A stretch of DNA of 64,000 bases from Hoplostethus atlanticus (taxonomy: Eukaryota; Chordata; Actinopteri; Trachichthyiformes; Trachichthyidae): positions 3,100,001-3,164,000 of the forward strand of contig JAXDDX010000015.1 of the NCBI GenBank assembly GCA_034670405.1, given 5' to 3'. Positions 10,932 to 22,442 of this stretch are shown in pieces; positions within the stretch are counted from its first letter, which is position 1; each line of letters starts with the position of its first letter. The notes under the pieces are model-generated. The model had not been told where the DNA came from. It saw only the letters and a program-made list of their open reading frames with translations, and did no database searches. A program made the translations under genes and the position numbers.

Positions 10932-11024
10932 GTGTGTCAATTAGGGAGGATGGGTCGCTCTTCGCTGTTGCTGACAAGAGATCTCTATTTCTGCAAAAAC
11001 ATCTTGCATAATGCAGCTTTAATT
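10932..11024 (-). mobile_element. Small TIR element, family A, copy 2 (partial)
   Basis: Inverted relative to copy 1: GTCAATTAGGGAGGATGGGT then GCTCTTC, ending in CTTGCATAATGCAGCTTTAA, the inverted terminus. Only the left-end part of the element is present. Confidence 0.55.
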
Positions 11025-13930
11025 AGCTGGACTCAGCCCCCCCACAACTGTTTTTCTTTTATTAATGATACATTCATTCTTTATATCAATGTGCATCTTC
11101 AAAGCGTTATTATTTAGTGTATAATTTATCAAGGAAAGTTATTTGAAGTCAATTTATTCCCTGCTTCAAGGCTATATAGGCTATAAGTCTATGTTATTCT
11201 TATTTTTTTTATAGGTAAATCAAATGAATTGATTGACAACTACTGCTCGAAACATTCAGGATTATTAACAGAATCAGTCTCATGGACCCACTGGCTCACC
11301 AAAAACCCAGTTACTACGTTGAGCTGCTCAGATTTTATGAACCTCCTGAAATAAGTATTCAAAAATCAAGGCGTTTTATTGCCATCGCTCAATCTCTGCA
11401 GCTCACTTTGCTTAATAGCAAATTGTCAGTTTAGATCAATCAACCAGTTTGTATTAAATATTAAATTATTTATATCAATTCATTCATCACAATTCATCAG
11501 CGCTGGGCTTTGTGTTACACAGACTTTTCATGGCAAACACTTTCCCAGACCCGGTATTGATTGGAAGTCGTTGCGTGGTCGTCATTTGAATCATTTATCC
11601 AGTTGACATTTGCAAATTTGCAAAGGCCGTGGTCAACATCTAATGCTCAGCTGAAATTTGGTCAGCCCAAATTCAGCCTGTGTCCAGATAAATAACAAAT
11701 CTGTCCAGCAACGTGCCGGTCTGTTAGTCTGATGCTGACTGTGGAATCAATGTGATATCAAAGAGACTGTAGTGCAAATGGGTCAAACTGCTACCTATCT
11801 CTCCCATTGCATCACGGTAGATTGATTGAAGAGGTGGTGTATTCCGTTAATAGAATAGAGAGGAAAATCTCTCCTAAGGCTGGGGACATACCATATTAGT
11901 CCATCCTGACAAACGGGGGGAGACATTCTGATCGGAGGCTTGATCGGGACCAACAAAGATGATCTGGTAGTGTGATTAGTTTGCAGAGGCTTGAACAAAT
12001 ATGACAGACCGCCAACCGCCAATGAGAGCACAGTTTACAGTGAGGTGAGGTGAAGTGTATTAAAAAGTTAAATCAGTGGGAATAATGCGTACCTATTGAA
12101 GGTCCTAAACCTCTGGCATCTCCTGACCTACAATGAGTAGTATTTACTAGCCTAACTAACATTACCTTCTTCCTGATGAAGCCTACCCACCTCCAGCTCT
12201 TCTTCTCTTTTGGTGTTCTCTTTGTTTTTTTGGATCATGCAAGGTGCTGTGAGATGAGATGTCCTGACCGTTCAGCGTCCTGCCTAATTGTCCTGTGAAG
12301 ATTTACAATTGAGAGACCAAACAATTATGTAATCTCTCGTAAAGTGTTTTCAAAGCCGATTAGGTTTTCAAAAGTCTTCTAGTGTCCCCGGAGCAACTCC
12401 TCATCCTCATAGCATCATCTCACTCAACCCCACTATGTCAAGGTGTCCCGTTCAGACTCCCTTTGATGCTGAGACAGTTGAAAAGGTCCCGTCAGTGGTG
12501 GATTCATTTGCGTCATTTAGGATCAAACCTCACCAATGGTGAATTTAAATAAATTGTCAAATTTGTCAAATAAGCAAAGTTGGAGTCTCCATTCAGCAGT
12601 GACAGCATTATTTATTTGGTTAAGGTTCCATTGTAACTAAGTTAACCACAGATAGCGCCACCCATTGATTGTGAATCCACAGCCACGCTAGCGTGTCTGC
12701 TGCTTTATGGCGTGTCAGAGTAATTGTTGGCCCACTCTGTCACTGTCATAGTTAACAGCTAGCAGCTGTTGTGTGTGAGAGCAGCTCAATGGACCATTGT
12801 GGACTCCTTACCGACAGCTATCTCAGGGAGGAGGTTTCCTCAAGCCCAACCTCAATCATATTCACCAGCCACTGTCGAGCTGTCATTACTCGCAGAAAAA
12901 CAATGCTGCTGCATTTACAATAAAGATGAGGGTAACCCTTTACTTTTGGGGTAACGTATTTCTAGGCTATGATTTGAGTATAAAAGTAGGATCTTTATAA
13001 TTATTTGATTAAATACATGACAAACTCTTCATCTAATGCGGGGGATGTCTATGTAACTTTATGTAATTTAACCCCAAGTGGCAGTGAGCGGTAACTACAG
13101 CGATAGCCGAGGCGCTAGCTCACTCATTGCTGTTTCAGAGCTGTGTACGTTCGGCTCGTAAGTTTCGGTTCATCATTTCCTGTGCTCGGAGAAAACCTTC
13201 CCATCAGTGTACCTACCTACTCCAAAACTTCATTGGGGTGAATGACAAAGGATTTTTTTTTTTGACGGTACCATGGCAGCAGCAGAAGCCACAGTAATAA
13301 CCATAACTTGTGTCCCACATCACTTGTCCTCAAAACATACTTCTTAAGGCAGAAATCATGGTTTGGCAATATTATAGACAATCAAACCAAGGCGCTCAGC
13401 TCACAAACACATCAACAGCACTCTCTGATAGATATAACACAGTAGTGATTCAACCTATAGCCAGTTCATGGAATCTGTTACACTTGCTGTTCTACACACC
13501 TGCTGCCTTTTCCTTTTATTTATTTGGAATAAATACAGGAAGAACTTGGGTTGTAATGAAAGCTTGTGACATGAAATTTTGACCTGATTTAATCTCGTGT
13601 AACTGTAAATTTTATTGTTTATCGGACTGACACCAATCATAGCTCAACACGCCCCTTCGGTGGTCCACTTCAATGCTAAATGCTGCTACGCTGCCGCAGC
13701 CCCACTCACTGATGTTGGTAAAGCTACCACCACCTCCTCAGCCTCCACCTGCTTGGTTCTGCTTATCCAACTAGGTCTAACTATGTCATGTGGTTATATA
13801 TATGGGGAATTGTGATGTACAGAGAGATGCTCTGTTGCACATCCATCATATGTATATATATTTTAGATCACCTAAAACTTAAGTTATCAGATAGGTCTAC
13901 TTAAGCCATGGGGGATTCTCAATGTGCACT
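11025..13930. other. No gene recognised
   Basis: A 2.9-kb unassigned stretch. Frames of 60-90 codons on both strands (11379-11606, 11795-12031, 12769-13000, 13310-13582, 13615-13815) show no domain motif or matching splice sites. GATTTTATGAACCTCCTG at 11331-11348 recurs at 55723-55740, so some of it is likely repeat. Confidence 0.45.
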
Positions 13931-14655
13931 CGAAACATGCAGGGAGTACCCTTAGTACCTTACCCTTTTCTCACCACGCTCCCTATCTCTGGAACAGCCT
14001 GCCTGTTGCAACCAGAGAGGTAAGCTCTATTGAGATCTTTAAATCCAGACTATTTATTTTCACTATCACTTGGCCAAACGTAGCTTTGCACAATTACTGG
14101 GAGTAGCTCAGTCTCTTCAGAGAGTCAAGTTAGATCAGTTTAGTTAGCAGCACTACCTCAGGTTCCTGCCAATGGGCATTTAGCTATTCTCCTGGTCTGT
14201 ACGCTCCTGTCAACTCATGCTGGTCATGTCTGTCTGTGCGAGTGCGAGTAATTGAATTCAGCTGCAGCGGTGTATGGGGTGGGCCTCTTATCTGTTTCCA
14301 GGCTGTCTGTGGTGTGTATGGGCTGTGTCTCCTATCTGTTTCCAGGCTGTGGCTGGTCAGCGTTGGCATCCTCGTGATCCCCCACTCTTATGACGATGCT
14401 GACCGAGCTGCTGTTGACGCCCCACACCAGATGTGGATGTTTCACCCAAGTGTCCTTATTAATGCTGTGGACTTTGTTTATGTTCCATCTTCTAATCTGA
14501 TAGGGGAATCCCTCTGTCAGTAGCCCCTCCCAGCGTTTCTTCCTTTTTTTTTTTATCCTCAAAGGTCAAAGGTCATTTATTGTTTCCATAATGTGGCCGT
14601 TGTGAAGCCCTTTGAGACTGTAACTGTGGGCTATACAAACAAACTTAACTTAGAC
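13931..14655 (+). mobile_element. L2 LINE 3' end, copy 2
   Basis: Starts in the C-terminus of the RT (APYLWNSLPVATREVSSIEI, about 13978-14037), then the L2 3' UTR with GTCCTATCTGTTTCC-type blocks that are partly tandemly repeated (14280-14350). The GGGGAATCCCTCTGTCAGTA/GCCCCTCCC block follows, then GTGAAGCCCTTTGAGACTGT leading to TATACAAACAAACTT. The tail is shorter than in the 4.8-kb copy and the coding part is frame-damaged. Confidence 0.82.
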
Positions 14656-16261
14656 CAGTTACATGAGTATTCCGTACTATCACATTTCTAACACTGCTTT
14701 GAAGAGTTCTACAGTATCCAACAAGAACAGATCTGATACTGGGGGCTAAATGAGGTGTGTGTATATGTAGGAAAATATAATAATTGTTTCAGCTTAAATG
14801 TACTTTGCATTTACATCGCTAGCAACCACACAGCGCTGAAGCAGTTGAAGCAGTTGAAGTAGCTCTCTAGCTGTAGCACCATTACTGTTGCAGTGCAAGC
14901 AGTTCGGTCAAAAGGATCACCAGTATTAGTTATAGTAATTCATCTGACATCTGACAAAACACATCTACCAGGACAGGATACGGAAAAGGAAAAAAAAAGG
15001 TTTTGAAAACATTTACAAAGTGCAGTTTAAGTGTGCAAAAAGGTCTGGGGTCAGATTCCTACTAATCATGCTGTGTATTAAAACACAAATGAAGGATTTT
15101 TTTTTTTTAATCTGTTATTCCTACAGTAACTCTGAATGATTGATCACCATTGGTAGCACTTAAATTAATTACATTTAATATTTATTTAATATTATTAAAT
15201 TAAATATTTAAATTAGTATTAATATTTAATCATATTAAATTAAAGGACAATGATTGAAAATGAGCTTATCAGTGTGAATACTTTCTGTATTTTATTATAT
15301 GGCTTATATTGTAATGTTGCACTACTATTTCACCCACACAGACAATACTTTACGCTGACTGAATCAAGTTGCACTTGCCTTTGGTGTCGTCTCACAACCA
15401 CATTAAAAAAAAATCCTCCCTGAATTTGAAATATGAATAAAAGGCAATAAGAGCAGAAATGAATATCCAAACATACCTGTAGTTTAACTCGGCCTATAAT
15501 TCATGCAGCTTCTTTGAGGAGCGGAGGTGGAGTGCTGAGTTACATCTTTACCTGCTTCCTTAAAGGAGGAACCAGCTCTCTGCAGCTCCTGTTGTTGTGT
15601 TGCTCCTTTTTCCCTTGCATCGATAATTAATGAGGGATAGCATATTGCTTCTCCAAAAATCTCTCAGTCATCGGGAGCTAATTCTGCCAAGAGAGAATAC
15701 TGAGAGAAATGAATGGAAATAAAGTAGAGAAAGAGAAGAGAGAGGAAAAAACATGGTCAAAGCGTTGCCCTCTCCTCCCATTTTGGCGCACTCCCCCAAT
15801 AGACAAAGAGAAGAGATGGACAGTAAGAGTGTATGTGTGTGTGTGAAAGTGAGTGCTAACTCAATACAGAAAGAAAGGCAGATACAGTAGGAGAGAGAGA
15901 GTGTCAGTACAAGTTTAAACACCCCCACAGCAACATCCTTATGAGCCCGGTCTGCTACGCTACCTGCTTCACTTCCAGGGTTGTGCACAGTCAGTCATTT
16001 TAATTAGCCATCCTTGGCATGGCTACGATATATCACGTGTGAACAGAGACTGCTTGGAGGGGCTAGTTGTTAGTGATAACAGCCTTGCCGGTTCTTGTAG
16101 TACTCTGTGAGCTTTCGAGGCAGATAGAAAGTGAGTCACGGCTGGTAAAGTGAACATAATTAATCTCAAGGGAGCAGGGCGGGAGGCAAGTGTCTCAGCC
16201 CCTGATCTCGGGCCCACAGCCCGGAGGTTGAGAAGCTGTAGTCAGTTGGCGAAAGTATACC
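14656..16261. other. No gene recognised
   Basis: Unassigned DNA with an AT-only patch of TTTAATATTTA variants (15170-15245), a GA-rich patch at 15670-15900 and a 106-codon minus-strand frame (15668-15988) that is Leu/Ser low complexity. No gene evidence. Confidence 0.5.
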
Positions 16262-16282
16262 TGTGTGTGTGTGTGTGTGTGT
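16262..16282. repeat. (GT)n microsatellite
   Basis: About 10 GT units. Confidence 0.9.
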
Positions 16283-16739
16283 GAACATTTGATTTCTGCG
16301 ATTAAATGCAGTGTAAAATGATCTTTTTTTGTTGTGTAAATATTGAGGTAGGATTGGAATGGGAGAAAAGGACCCCTATCTCCTATTGTTGGCCTCTATT
16401 CTCAGACTTGGCCATACAGACAGAGATGTAATGACTGGTGCAGCAGATAATGTCAAAGTCATGTCGAAAAGCTGGTTGACGTTCATAGAAAGTCTGAATT
16501 AGTGATACAGATTTTAGCATGTTTGAATGTGGTTCTCAAATCACAAATTACATTATATTACTTTAGAAACAGAATATCCCACTTGCAGGTTTGGATCGTG
16601 GGGTGGTGGAAAAGGCTGGCAACAGCCACATAACCAAGATGGGCAACAATACATGAAAATGTATCTTGTTACAAATTACAAATACTTGTTAATAAAAGTA
16701 TCAAAATAAATGATAAATTACAGGTGTCAAGAAAGTATT

Positions 16740-16764
16740 TATATATATATATATATATATATAT
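16740..16764. repeat. (TA)n microsatellite at a LINE edge
   Basis: About 12 TA units directly abutting the broken motif-B end of the minus-strand RT fragment. Confidence 0.9.
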
Positions 16765-17240
16765 AGATGTCCCAGAATTGAACCTTGAGGCATACCACAC
16801 TTTATCAGTACTTGAGACGAGGCATGATCCTCAATAGACACAAACATGTTTCAATTAGACAAATAAGATGAGAGCCACTTTAAAGCAGCCCCTTTAAATT
16901 CCCACCCAATGCCTCAATCTATCAATAAGAACATTGTGATCGATGGCATCAAATGCTGCACTAAGATCAAGTAAGACCAGTACAGCACTCATCAATCAAT
17001 GGCAACTCATGGCATCAATATTCATCAAGATGTCATTGGTGACCCTGAGAAGAGCTGTCTCAGTACTACGCTGCTTATAAATTTCAAGCCAGATTGAAAT
17101 TGATCAAAAATTGTATTGTTTTCCACTACTGCAAGTTTCAAAACTATTTTTTCCAGAATTTTAGAAATGAAGGGAAGTTTAGAGATGGGTCTGTAATTAC
17201 TGAGGATTGATGGATACAGGCATGTTTTTTTCAGGAGAGG
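16765..17240 (-). pseudogene. L2-like LINE reverse transcriptase fragment
   Basis: Read on the minus strand, three broken frames give an RT in correct order. LSNYRPISKLPFISKILEKI (fingers, about 17205-17145) comes first, then FDQFQSGF and a TETAL-like VTNDIL. LLDLSAAFDAIDHNVLIDRL (palm motif A, about 16980-16920) and RHWVGI follow, then GMPQGSILG (motif B, about 16800-16772), where the copy stops at a TA microsatellite. Motif C (YADD) is absent. It differs in sequence from the 4.8-kb L2 and so represents a different L2-clade subfamily. No single frame is long, so a simple ORF scan misses it. Confidence 0.82.
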
Positions 17241-17912
17241 CTGACCGCAAGCAATCTTGAAATAGAGAGGCCAGCTTCCCGAGGACGCAAGCGTATAAGG
17301 AAATCATCTCCGTTCCACTGTGTAGGTGGCAAATGGCAAAAGCTGAGTGGTGCTCATTTCTACCATTTCTACTCATCCAGGCCAGGCTCTCTCTGTTGGG
17401 AACCATGCAGTCCCTCAACTCCATTGATTCTCGCCTACAAGCTCTAGGGAACGCCACTGCTCATCTCACCAGCTTCCCCAAAGGTTTACACCTCTTCTAC
17501 CTGCTGCCTTCCCATCAGCTCTAACAGCCCCGATCACCCAAGGCCCCAGCATACTCTAGCCTCCTATACGGCACTCGGTAGGCCATATATTCCTCTCTCT
17601 GCTAATATTTCTACCAGGTTGAGGTCTCAGATTCTTCAGGGGAAAGATATTAATCTTGTAATTTCAAAAAACCTGCAATCCGCTCTAAATGAGCCAGACA
17701 GTTTCTCAGTTGTTAAAGAAAAGCTGTAAAAAGGATACTTGGCCCCTTTAACTCCTCTGCTTATACAGCATTTTGCACAAGCCCTATAGGTGTTGCAATA
17801 CTCAGGCAAAAAACACAAGAGGACTCTGTCTGGAATGATTTTCACCTTTCACCACAAACCTGTCTTGTATCTGGGTGGAGGTTGGGGACAATAGGGTGGA
17901 ATGTGTCGTCCT
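17241..17912. other. Unassigned; possible retroelement remnant
   Basis: The plus strand has a 63-codon frame (17333-17524) with LLGTMQSLNSIDSRLQAL followed by TAHLTSFPKG, and farther on an ILQGKDINLV-like string (about 17630-17660). These could be a decayed structural ORF of a retroelement, but no diagnostic motif supports a class. Confidence 0.3.
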
Positions 17913-18676
17913 TCAAGATTCAAGATTCAAGAACTTTATTTGTCACATACACACACGGGGCGTGCAGTGAAATGAAAAGTGGCAATGCTCAGCAGGAATG
18001 TGCAAAGGGCAACAGTACACAGTATTTACAAAAAAAACCAACCAACACAATATTTACAGTAAGAGCACTATAAAAATATAAAATATGAGAAATGTATGTA
18101 TGTAATATAATATAAATTATGTGTAGTCGCTACCTAAGTGTGTGTGTGTGTGTGTGCGTGCATAAGAGGGGCAGTGTGTGGGTCTTGGTGGGGGCCCTGG
18201 TGGGGGCCTTGGTGGGGGCCCTGGTGAGGTCAGAGTTCACAGTCCTGATGGCCTGAGGAAAGAAACTCCGTCTCAGTCTCTCTGTTTTGGCAGCGTGACT
18301 GCGGAGGCGCTTGCCTGACCGCAGCAGCTGAAACAGTCCGTTGTTGGGGTGGTGAGGATCCTTCATGATCCTACAGGCTCTGGTTCTGCACCTCCTGGTG
18401 TATAAGTCCTGCAGGGTGGGGAGTGTAGTTCCAATAGTGCGTTCAGCCGAACGCACTATTGCTGCCTGAGGTGGTAAAGGCGCTGCCTTGCCTTTCTCAC
18501 CAGAGTGTCTGTGTGTGTTGTCCATGTCAGATCTTCGGTGATGTGGACTCCCAGGTATTTATACCTGCTCACTCTCTCCACAGTCGTCCCATTAATCCCC
18601 AATGGTGAGTACGTCCTCTGTTGTTGCGTCCTCCTAAAGTCCACAATCAGCTCCTTAGTTTTGGTGACATTCAAGA
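17913..18676 (-). mobile_element. Rex1/L2-like LINE 3' end with internal deletion
   Basis: Minus-strand LINE end. From 18674 it reads NVTKTKELIVDFRRTQQQRT, then VSRYKYLGVHITEDLTWTTH and VRKARQRLYHLRQ, the RT thumb region. It then jumps to IVRSAERTIGTTLPTLQDLY and the MKDPHHPNNGLFQLL / AKTERLRRSFFPQA C-terminus. The linking segment of about 60 codons is deleted at 18433-18460, where a 12-bp perfect snap-back hairpin sits. The 3' UTR follows (GT tract at 18137-18155) and ends at 17913 with TTCAAGATTCAAGATTCAAG and TTTATTTGTCACATACACAC, i.e. the AATAAA-type end plus a short tandem tail. Confidence 0.78.
18433..18460. repeat. Snap-back hairpin, 12-bp arms, 4-nt loop
   Basis: AATAGTGCGTTC (18433-18444), loop AGCC, GAACGCACTATT (18449-18460): a perfect inverted repeat located exactly at the deletion joint in the Rex1/L2-like LINE. 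Confidence 0.92.
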
Positions 18677-18684
18677 GGAGGCTT

Positions 18685-19085
18685 GACCCTCATCTATGGC
18701 CACAAGTTCTGGGTAGCAACCAAAATAATGAGATTGTGGATAAAAGTGGCCAAGATGGGGTTCCTCCTCAGGGTGGCTGGCTTCACTCTGTGATAGGGTG
18801 AGGAGGTCAGCGATCCAGGAGGACCTTGGTGTCAAGCTGCAGCTTCTCCACATTGAGAGGAGCCAGCTGAGGTGCCCCCTTTTGAGATGTTTTGGGCATG
18901 ACTGACTGGGAGGTAGACCCAGGACACGGCAGAGGGAATCTCCCAGCTGTCCTAGGAGCGCTTTGGGAACTCACAAGAGGAGCTGGAGGAAGTTTCTGGG
19001 GAAAAGGATGTCTGGGATGCTCCACTTGCCCTGTTGCAACAGTGACCCTAACCTGGATAGGTGGCTAGAAAATGAATGAAGAGAT
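18685..19085 (+). pseudogene. Rex3/RTE-like LINE C-terminus, diverged
   Basis: Plus-strand reading shows LTLIYGHKFWVATKIMRLWI, then KVAKMGFLLRVAGFTL-stop-DRVRRSAIQEDLGV, HIERSQLRC and GRPRTRQRES. This follows the conserved RTE order (YGHELW / AAEMSFLRRVAG / DIRE-LGVEPLL / ERSQLRWFGHL / GRPRTRWRDY). Several stops and an altered WFGHL show great age. It lies back to back with the minus-strand LINE end at 18676. Confidence 0.75.
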
Positions 19086-19274
19086 GGAATTTCAATGCAC
19101 AATGCACATCCAGTGTTTGTCCAACTTGGCAACTATAAATGTTATTAATAATACCATTGGAACTTCATGCCCCCCCCGGGCCTAGAATTGAATCCCACCA
19201 GAACTTTCTCTCCTGTGTCACCGACTGTGTCTCTACTCTCTACTTTAAAACTATCATGTGCCATTGTGACCCAA

Positions 19275-19409
19275 GAGTCTGACGGTTTTCATTCCAATCA
19301 ATCACTACAGCAGCTGATTTCACTGATTAGAACATCTTCAACCAGATGGGAGGAACTATTTAGTGAAATCAGCAGGTGTAGTGTTTGGATGGAATGCAAA
19401 CCTGCAGGC
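19275..19409. mobile_element. Fold-back MITE, copy 1
   Basis: The element is nearly all inverted repeat. The left arm has GGTTTTCATTCCAATCAATC, ACTACAGCAGCTG and ATTTCACTGATTAGA. The right arm is its reverse complement with mismatches (AGTGAAATCAGCAGGTGTAG through GATGGAATGCAAACCTGCAG). It matches the element at 55484-55631. Confidence 0.8.
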
Positions 19410-20744
19410 TTGATTGTTTTAAAGGTTCTTGTTTTTTGCTCAGAACTTTGCAACAGAACTTCCAGAGGTAAGACTACTGTTAATATTTGCCTCACAAATA
19501 TTGTAGACGAATTTGCATTCATGACATCGGCCCATGACATTTGTCCACCATCACATCAGCTGCTGGATAAACCTTCATCTCTTCAGACACTGTACATTGT
19601 ACACTGTACACCTGAGCAAGGACCATACTCGGGTTTGTGTCTTCTTCTTTTTCCACATTGCTCCTGAGTTCTACATCACTTTTATCGTTTTCACAAGCAC
19701 TAAACAATTTACACATATCTTCCACTTGCCATAGATACCTTTTCAATTCCAAAATCCGTCCAAATAAACTTGCACAGACCTAAAGATTTGCCCGAGAAAG
19801 GTAATCCATCACGGTGAACTTGTGGGATCCTCTGTCTTTGTCTAAATACTAAAATATTAATGCTACAGTCTATCATAATTCCCTTTCATACTCCATCACA
19901 CTCTGTTCCTCTTGGTAGGTCTGTTCTGGTATTTGTTCTTGGAGATTTGCCCTGCTATTACCCCTGAATTCCTGCATAGCCGCACACACACACAAACACA
20001 CTCACTCTATTGCTTTGAATTGAATTGTTGAATTGTCATTTCCTGTCTTTGTAAAGCACTTGATTTGATTTGAACAGACTGGATGACTCAAAGTATCCCA
20101 CACTGTGCGATGGCACTTGGAGTGTAATTGTGGCTTGATTGAATACTTACTACACGACGAAGCCCGACTCTAGTTAGACTTAAAGTTTATTCTAGTTTAA
20201 TCACAGATGATGAGGTACCATACGTACTTTTGAAAGTCTCACATTTACTCTTGCCTGTAGCAGTGTTTGTCCTTTTAATGAATGCTTTCACTCTCTCCTT
20301 GGTTGTTTGCATTTTATCATTGAAAGTGCATATTTTATCGCCACTGTCCCTTGGCTAGGAGGATTTTAAAGCTTGTTACCCCCTGCACTGGTCGACAATT
20401 TCCCTTTGAGAAAATCTTCAATAGACTCCTCCATTTTTTCCCCATCCAAACCTTTATTGGTGACAGACAGTGAAAGGTGAAATGGTGTCTTTTTGTGCAA
20501 AAAGACTCAAAGTCTTAAGTCATGTTCTACCAGGCGTTCATGTTTGTATTTGAAAAGGAAAGCACTAAATTGCAAAAACAGCATTTTAATGTGCCATTCT
20601 TTCCTATATAAAGAGAGAAGGAAACAATGGGCGCAAACGGATTTCACCTATGTTGCTGTTAATGACCATGATGGTGGTAACACAGTTCAACTGTTTAAAA
20701 TGCTTCCATCTTTTTGTTTCAGAGACAACACCCCAACATTTTCT
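19410..20744. other. No gene recognised
   Basis: Unassigned DNA. The 166-codon frame at 19167-19667 runs straight through the fold-back element and so is fortuitous. A TTTGAATTGAATTGTTGAAT run with TTTGATTTGATTTG at about 20025-20070 is LINE-tail-like. Confidence 0.45.
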
Positions 20745-22400
20745 AGCCTCTTACCCAGGTCGGGGTCGCAGTGGCAACAGAGCAGCCCAGCCGTTATTTT
20801 CCCCAGCAACTTCCTCCAGCTCCTCCTGGGAGATCCCCAGGTGCTCCCAGGCATGCTGAGAGATGTAGTCCATCCAGTGTGTCCTGCATTTACCCAAGGG
20901 TTTCCTCCCAGTTGGTCGTACTTCTAAAGCGGAGGCACCTGGCGAGCATCCTTACCAGGTAACTGAACCTCCTCAACTGGCTCCTCTCTCAGAGGAGAGT
21001 GATGCTAGCCACTCTGCGGAGAAACCTTATTTCTGCCGCTTACATCCATGATGTCATTCTTTTGTTCACTACCCAGATCTTGTGACCGTAGGTGAGGGTC
21101 TGGACCGGTCAGATCTCTGTTTATCCCCACCAGCCGCTGCAGTAACTGCAGTAGCCACTGCCGGTCAGTTTTTACTCACTGGTGAATAAGACCCCAGGTT
21201 ACCTAAACTCCTCCACCCCCCACCTGAATGGGACAGGACATTTCATGGTCTTGGACTTGGAGGTGCTGGTCCTCACCCCAAACCACTCCAATACCAGCAT
21301 CCCATACTTCCACAGTGCCTCCCACAAGATATCTCAGGGAATGTGGCTGTAGACCGGCTTCACCACTGGCTGGGATCTCCTTTCTAGTACCATGGAGTAG
21401 GTTTTCCTGGGAGGCTGAGCAGTGCGATCCCTCAATAGAACGCCCTTTTTTAAAGACATCTGCCAATCCAGAGACATCGAAAATGCCCCCAAAATCCATG
21501 CAATATTGAAAAGGCATGTCAACCATGACACCCCACCATACACAGAGCCTTCAGCATTTCAGATGTCATCCACCCCTGGCACATTGCCATTGTGGAGCTT
21601 TCTAACTACCCCAGTGATGTCTGCAATGGAGTCACCAAATATTTTTTCCAGAACGTCTCTGAGTTGTACCGTAGCCTCTGCAAAATCCTCCCACAACTAG
21701 GCTTTTAACTTCCTATTTTTCTTTAACTTCTTTCTTCACCAGCGGGCTCTTCGGCTACCACGATGCAATTGCAGGCTCCGATCACCTTTTGGCCACAAGT
21801 CCTAGCAGTCGCTTCCACAACAGAGGTATAGGGTTCATTACTCCACATGTCCAACCTCCTCTGGGATACAGGAAAGCTTGTTCGGAAGTAGGAGTTGAAA
21901 TCATTCCGAACAGACTTTTCTACCAGACATTCCCAGCACATCCTTACTACACGTTTGGGCTGACCAGGTCTGTCTAGCGGCCCCCTGCCATCTGATCCAA
22001 CAGATGGTGATCGGTTGATGGGCCCGCCCCTCTTTTCATCTGAGTGCCCAGAACATATGGCCTCAGGTCTGATGAAACAACAACAAAGTTGATCACTTTT
22101 GGCCCAAGGTGCTTTGGTTTCTTATTGACAATCCATTACTAGCACAGAGGTCTGATAACAACGCACTGCTGGTGTTCAGATCAGGAAGGCACGTTCCTTT
22201 CAATCATAGCCCTCCAGGTTTCCCCCCAGTTGAAGACTCCCAATATGAGTATGGAGTTCTTATTGAGACAATCCCCTTGCCCACTGGGACAAACTCCCAT
22301 GGTGCAGCAGTCAGCCAGGGGCTCAAAGATTTTTGGTTCCAGAGCCGACACTGTGCATGACAGTGAAGGCAACTACCCACTGATAGTTCTCAACCTCAAG
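20745..22400 (-). pseudogene. Rex3/RTE-like LINE, degenerate, core deleted
   Basis: A long minus-strand copy recognised at several levels. 20745-21010 mirrors the C-terminal WFGHL-to-end region (plus-strand landmarks AGGTCGGGGTCGCAGTGGCA and ATGCTGAGAGATGTAGTCCA). 21040-21270 mirrors the part before it (ATCTTGTGACCGTAGGTGAG; GACTTGGAGGTGCTGGTCCT). 21545-21700 mirrors the upstream RT region (GTCATCCACCCCTGGCACAT; ACTACCCCAGTGATGTCTGC). 21960-22400 mirrors the endonuclease end (ATCTGATCCAACAGATGGTG; TGAGTGCCCAGAACATATGG; CCTCCAGGTTTCCCCCCAGT). The catalytic RT centre is missing and frames are scrambled: about 1.65 kb remains of an expected 3 kb or so. A snap-back duplication sits at its 5' edge (22363-22442). 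Confidence 0.72.
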
Positions 22401-22442
22401 TCTCATTGAGGTTGAGAACTATCAGTGGGTAGTTGGCTTCAC
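22363..22442. repeat. Snap-back hairpin, 37-bp arms, 6-nt loop
   Basis: Left arm 22363-22399 and right arm 22406-22442 are reverse complements with a single mismatch (22369/22436), around loop GTCTCA. The left arm begins GTGAAGGCAACTACCCACTG and belongs to the Rex3-like copy; the right arm is its fold-back copy. Confidence 0.95.

Noticed and set aside
19167..19667. 166-codon plus-strand ORF
   Set aside because: It passes straight through the fold-back element and shows no domain.
20493..20927. 144-codon plus-strand ORF
   Set aside because: Its 3' half is the reverse strand of the Rex3-like LINE.
22363..22442. Possible pre-miRNA hairpin
   Set aside because: The left arm is LINE-derived and the arms are nearly perfect, as in a snap-back duplication; real pre-miRNAs usually have mismatches and bulges.
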